DNA from: JBKJML01 sp046596415
Lineage (GTDB): Bacteria > Actinomycetota > Thermoleophilia > Gaiellales > Gaiellaceae
NCBI GenBank assembly: GCA_046596415.1
Contig: JBKJML010000130.1
Coordinates: forward strand, 1 to 20,957
Direction of reading: 5' to 3'
Length of the DNA stretch: 20,957 bases
Position numbers and translations under genes: made by a program. Within the stretch, counting starts at the first letter, position 1, and every line of letters starts with the position of its first letter. Under the pieces are notes generated by a model, which worked only from the letters and a program-made list of their open reading frames with translations, did not search any database and was not told the origin of the DNA. Shown one piece after another: positions 19,703 through 20,957 of the stretch.

Positions 19703-20896
19703 CTAGATCTTGCGGCGAGGCCGCGTGGGGCCCCACTTGGAGCCGGCGCGGCGCGACTTGTAGATGAGGCGGGGCGGCGCGACACGCATGCCGTCGCTCG
19801 CATAGTCGTCCGCCTTGCCGACGTGCCGTGCGACGTGGCTGACCTCGGCCTGCTGCTCCGGGAGCACGAGCGTGATCCCGGTGCCGCTGCGCCCGGCGCG
19901 GCCGGTGCGGCCGACGCGGTGGACGTAGCCCTTGTTGTCCTCGGGCGGATCGAAGTTGATCACGTGCGTGATGTCGTCGAGGTCGAGGCCGCGCGCGGCG
20001 ACATCGGTGGCGACAAGCGTTGAGACCTTGCCCGCCTCGAAGTGCTTCAGGGCTTTCTCGCGTGCGCTCTGCGTCATGTCGCCGTGCATCGCGACCGCCG
20101 TCACGTTGTGGCGAACGAGCTTCTGGACGAGCCGGTCGGCGCCGCGCTTCGTGCGCACGAAGACGAGGGCGAGCCCCCGTTCCTCGGCGAGCAGCTCGGC
20201 GAGCTTCTCGACCTTGTTGTCGGCGGTGACCGAGACGAACTTGTGCTCGACCGCGCCCTGGCGCTGCTCGATCGGCAACTCGCCTTCGTAGCGGCCCGCG
20301 TTCGTCGTGTACTGGCGGGCGAGCTCGCCCACCGCACCGTCGAGTGTCGCGGAGAAGAACGCCGTCTGGCGCTCGCGTGGAAGCCGGGCGACGATCCGGT
20401 CGACCTGGGGCTGGAAGCCCATGTCGAGCATCCGGTCGGCCTCGTCGAGGATGAGGATCTTGACGCTGGTAAGCGACACCATGCGCCGCTCGATCAGATC
20501 CTGGAGGCGGCCCGGGGTGGCGATCAGGATGTGCGCCGCCTTGGCGCGCGCGGCCTGGGCCGGGATCGGGATGCCGCCGTAGACCGCGGCAACCTCGAGG
20601 CCCTTGGCCTTCGCGATCACGCCGATGTCTTCCGCCACCTGGGCGGCAAGCTCGCGCGTCGGTACGAGCACGAGCGACGAGGGACGGCCGTCCGCGGGGT
20701 CGGAGCGCTCGACGATCGGCACGCCGAACGCGAGCGTCTTGCCGGACCCGGTCGGCGACTTGGCGAGCACGTCGCGGCCCGCGAGGAGATCCGGAAGAAC
20801 GAGCGTCTGGATCCGGAACGGGTGGTGGATGTCTCGCTCTGCGAGAGCCTGCACCACGGGCGCGCTCACGCCGAGCTCGAGAAAGCTTTCCTGCAT
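19703..20896 (-). CDS. DEAD-box ATP-dependent RNA helicase
   Basis: A 397-residue RNA helicase core that would unwind short RNA duplexes in the cytoplasm (ribosome assembly, mRNA turnover or cold response). The motifs in order: Q-motif F..I-Q30, motif I SPTGSGKT (47-54), Ia PTRELA (79-84), GG (108-109), Ib TPGR (127-130), II DEAD (151-154), III SAT (182-184), then in the second RecA lobe VFVRTKRGAD, MHGDMTQSAREKAL, ATDVAARGLDLDD and VI HRVGRTGRAG. The C-terminus is short and basic (KSRRAGSKWGPTRPRRKI), probably RNA-binding. ATG 20896 begins the conserved ESFLELGVS segment, and GAAGGAG lies 11 nt before it. The TTG at 20950 would add 18 unconserved residues. It is near-minimal in size compared with the larger DeaD/CsdA type, so RhlE-like is the closer description. 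Confidence 0.93.
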   Translation of the reverse strand: MQESFLELGVSAPVVQALAERDIHHPFRIQTLVLPDLLAGRDVLAKSPTGSGKTLAFGVPIVERSDPADGRPSSLVLVPTRELAAQVAEDIGVIAKAKGLEVAAVYGGIPIPAQAARAKAAHILIATPGRLQDLIERRMVSLTSVKILILDEADRMLDMGFQPQVDRIVARLPRERQTAFFSATLDGAVGELARQYTTNAGRYEGELPIEQRQGAVEHKFVSVTADNKVEKLAELLAEERGLALVFVRTKRGADRLVQKLVRHNVTAVAMHGDMTQSAREKALKHFEAGKVSTLVATDVAARGLDLDDITHVINFDPPEDNKGYVHRVGRTGRAGRSGTGITLVLPEQQAEVSHVARHVGKADDYASDGMRVAPPRLIYKSRRAGSKWGPTRPRRKI

Positions 20897-20907
20897 ATCT
20901 GGTTCGA

Positions 20908-20913
20908 CTCCTT
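20908..20913 (-). promoter_or_regulatory. Shine-Dalgarno AAGGAG of the DEAD-box helicase gene
   Basis: AAGGAG on the minus strand lies 11 nt before ATG 20896, somewhat long spacing but the only candidate. It favours this ATG over the TTG at 20950. Confidence 0.5.
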
Positions 20914-20957
20914 CGTCGTGTCTCGAGATCCGCCTGCCTCGTGACCGCAATGGACCG

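Noticed and set aside
1..20957. CRISPR arrays, insertion sequences, tRNA or rRNA genes, attachment sites
   Set aside because: Reading both strands showed no spaced repeats, transposase motifs or cloverleaf-like segments with TTCGA-type arms in the few short intergenic gaps.

Overview
The window is GC-rich, actinobacterial-looking chromosomal DNA. Third codon positions are almost always G or C, and GTG/TTG starts are frequent. The gene set (acyl-CoA carboxylase alpha and beta subunits, multi-HAMP kinase, Suc_Fer-like protein, DUF1028-TPR protein, archaeal-type AhcY) suggests Actinomycetota, perhaps Thermoleophilia (Gaiellales/Solirubrobacterales). That placement is inference. I see no insertion sequences, phage genes, CRISPR arrays, tRNAs or rRNAs. 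It reads as ordinary core chromosome, but it holds several very small genes that are easy to miss.

Layout. 1-827 (-): N-terminus of a multi-HAMP sensor kinase running off the left edge. 922-1884 (-): short Cys/Met-metabolism PLP enzyme, divergent from the propionyl-CoA carboxylase beta subunit (1920-3485, +). 3482-4324 (-): GNAT acetyltransferase. It shares a bidirectional promoter with a compact molybdate operon, 4350-7238 (+): HTH-TOBE regulator, modA, modB, modC. 7242-9161 (-): a 36-residue Trp/Gly-rich membrane microprotein followed by a membrane GGDEF/HD-GYP protein. 9303-9656 (+): two tiny genes, a carboxylase-epsilon-like 49-mer and a 57-residue zinc ribbon. 9673-10209 (-): pgsA. 10233-12876 (+): biotin carboxylase/BCCP alpha subunit and a Suc_Fer-like protein. 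12824-14126 (-): a 55-residue Asp-rich peptide overlapping a JmjC/cupin oxygenase. 14192-15103 (+): DUF1028-TPR protein. 15162-15713 (-): lipoprotein. 15758-18425 (+): sucC, a methyltransferase, sucD. 18438-19679 (-): archaeal-type S-adenosylhomocysteinase. 19703-20896 (-): DEAD-box helicase.

How the genes fit together. PccB, PccA and perhaps the epsilon-like microprotein would form one carboxylase making methylmalonyl-CoA, which feeds into succinyl-CoA, the substrate of SucCD. The methyltransferase inside sucCD would make S-adenosylhomocysteine, which the nearby AhcY can clear. The four mod genes form one transport and regulation unit for molybdate.

The most interesting observations are: (1) the Asp-rich peptide with a perfect Shine-Dalgarno, translationally overlapped with a 2-oxoglutarate/Fe oxygenase; (2) the NWGWG-repeat microprotein leading a c-di-GMP enzyme gene; (3) six genes with a TANNNT -10 box exactly 6 nt before the start codon, implying leaderless mRNAs, and two divergent promoters whose opposing -10 boxes share their TA; (4) a methyltransferase gene wedged between sucC and sucD.
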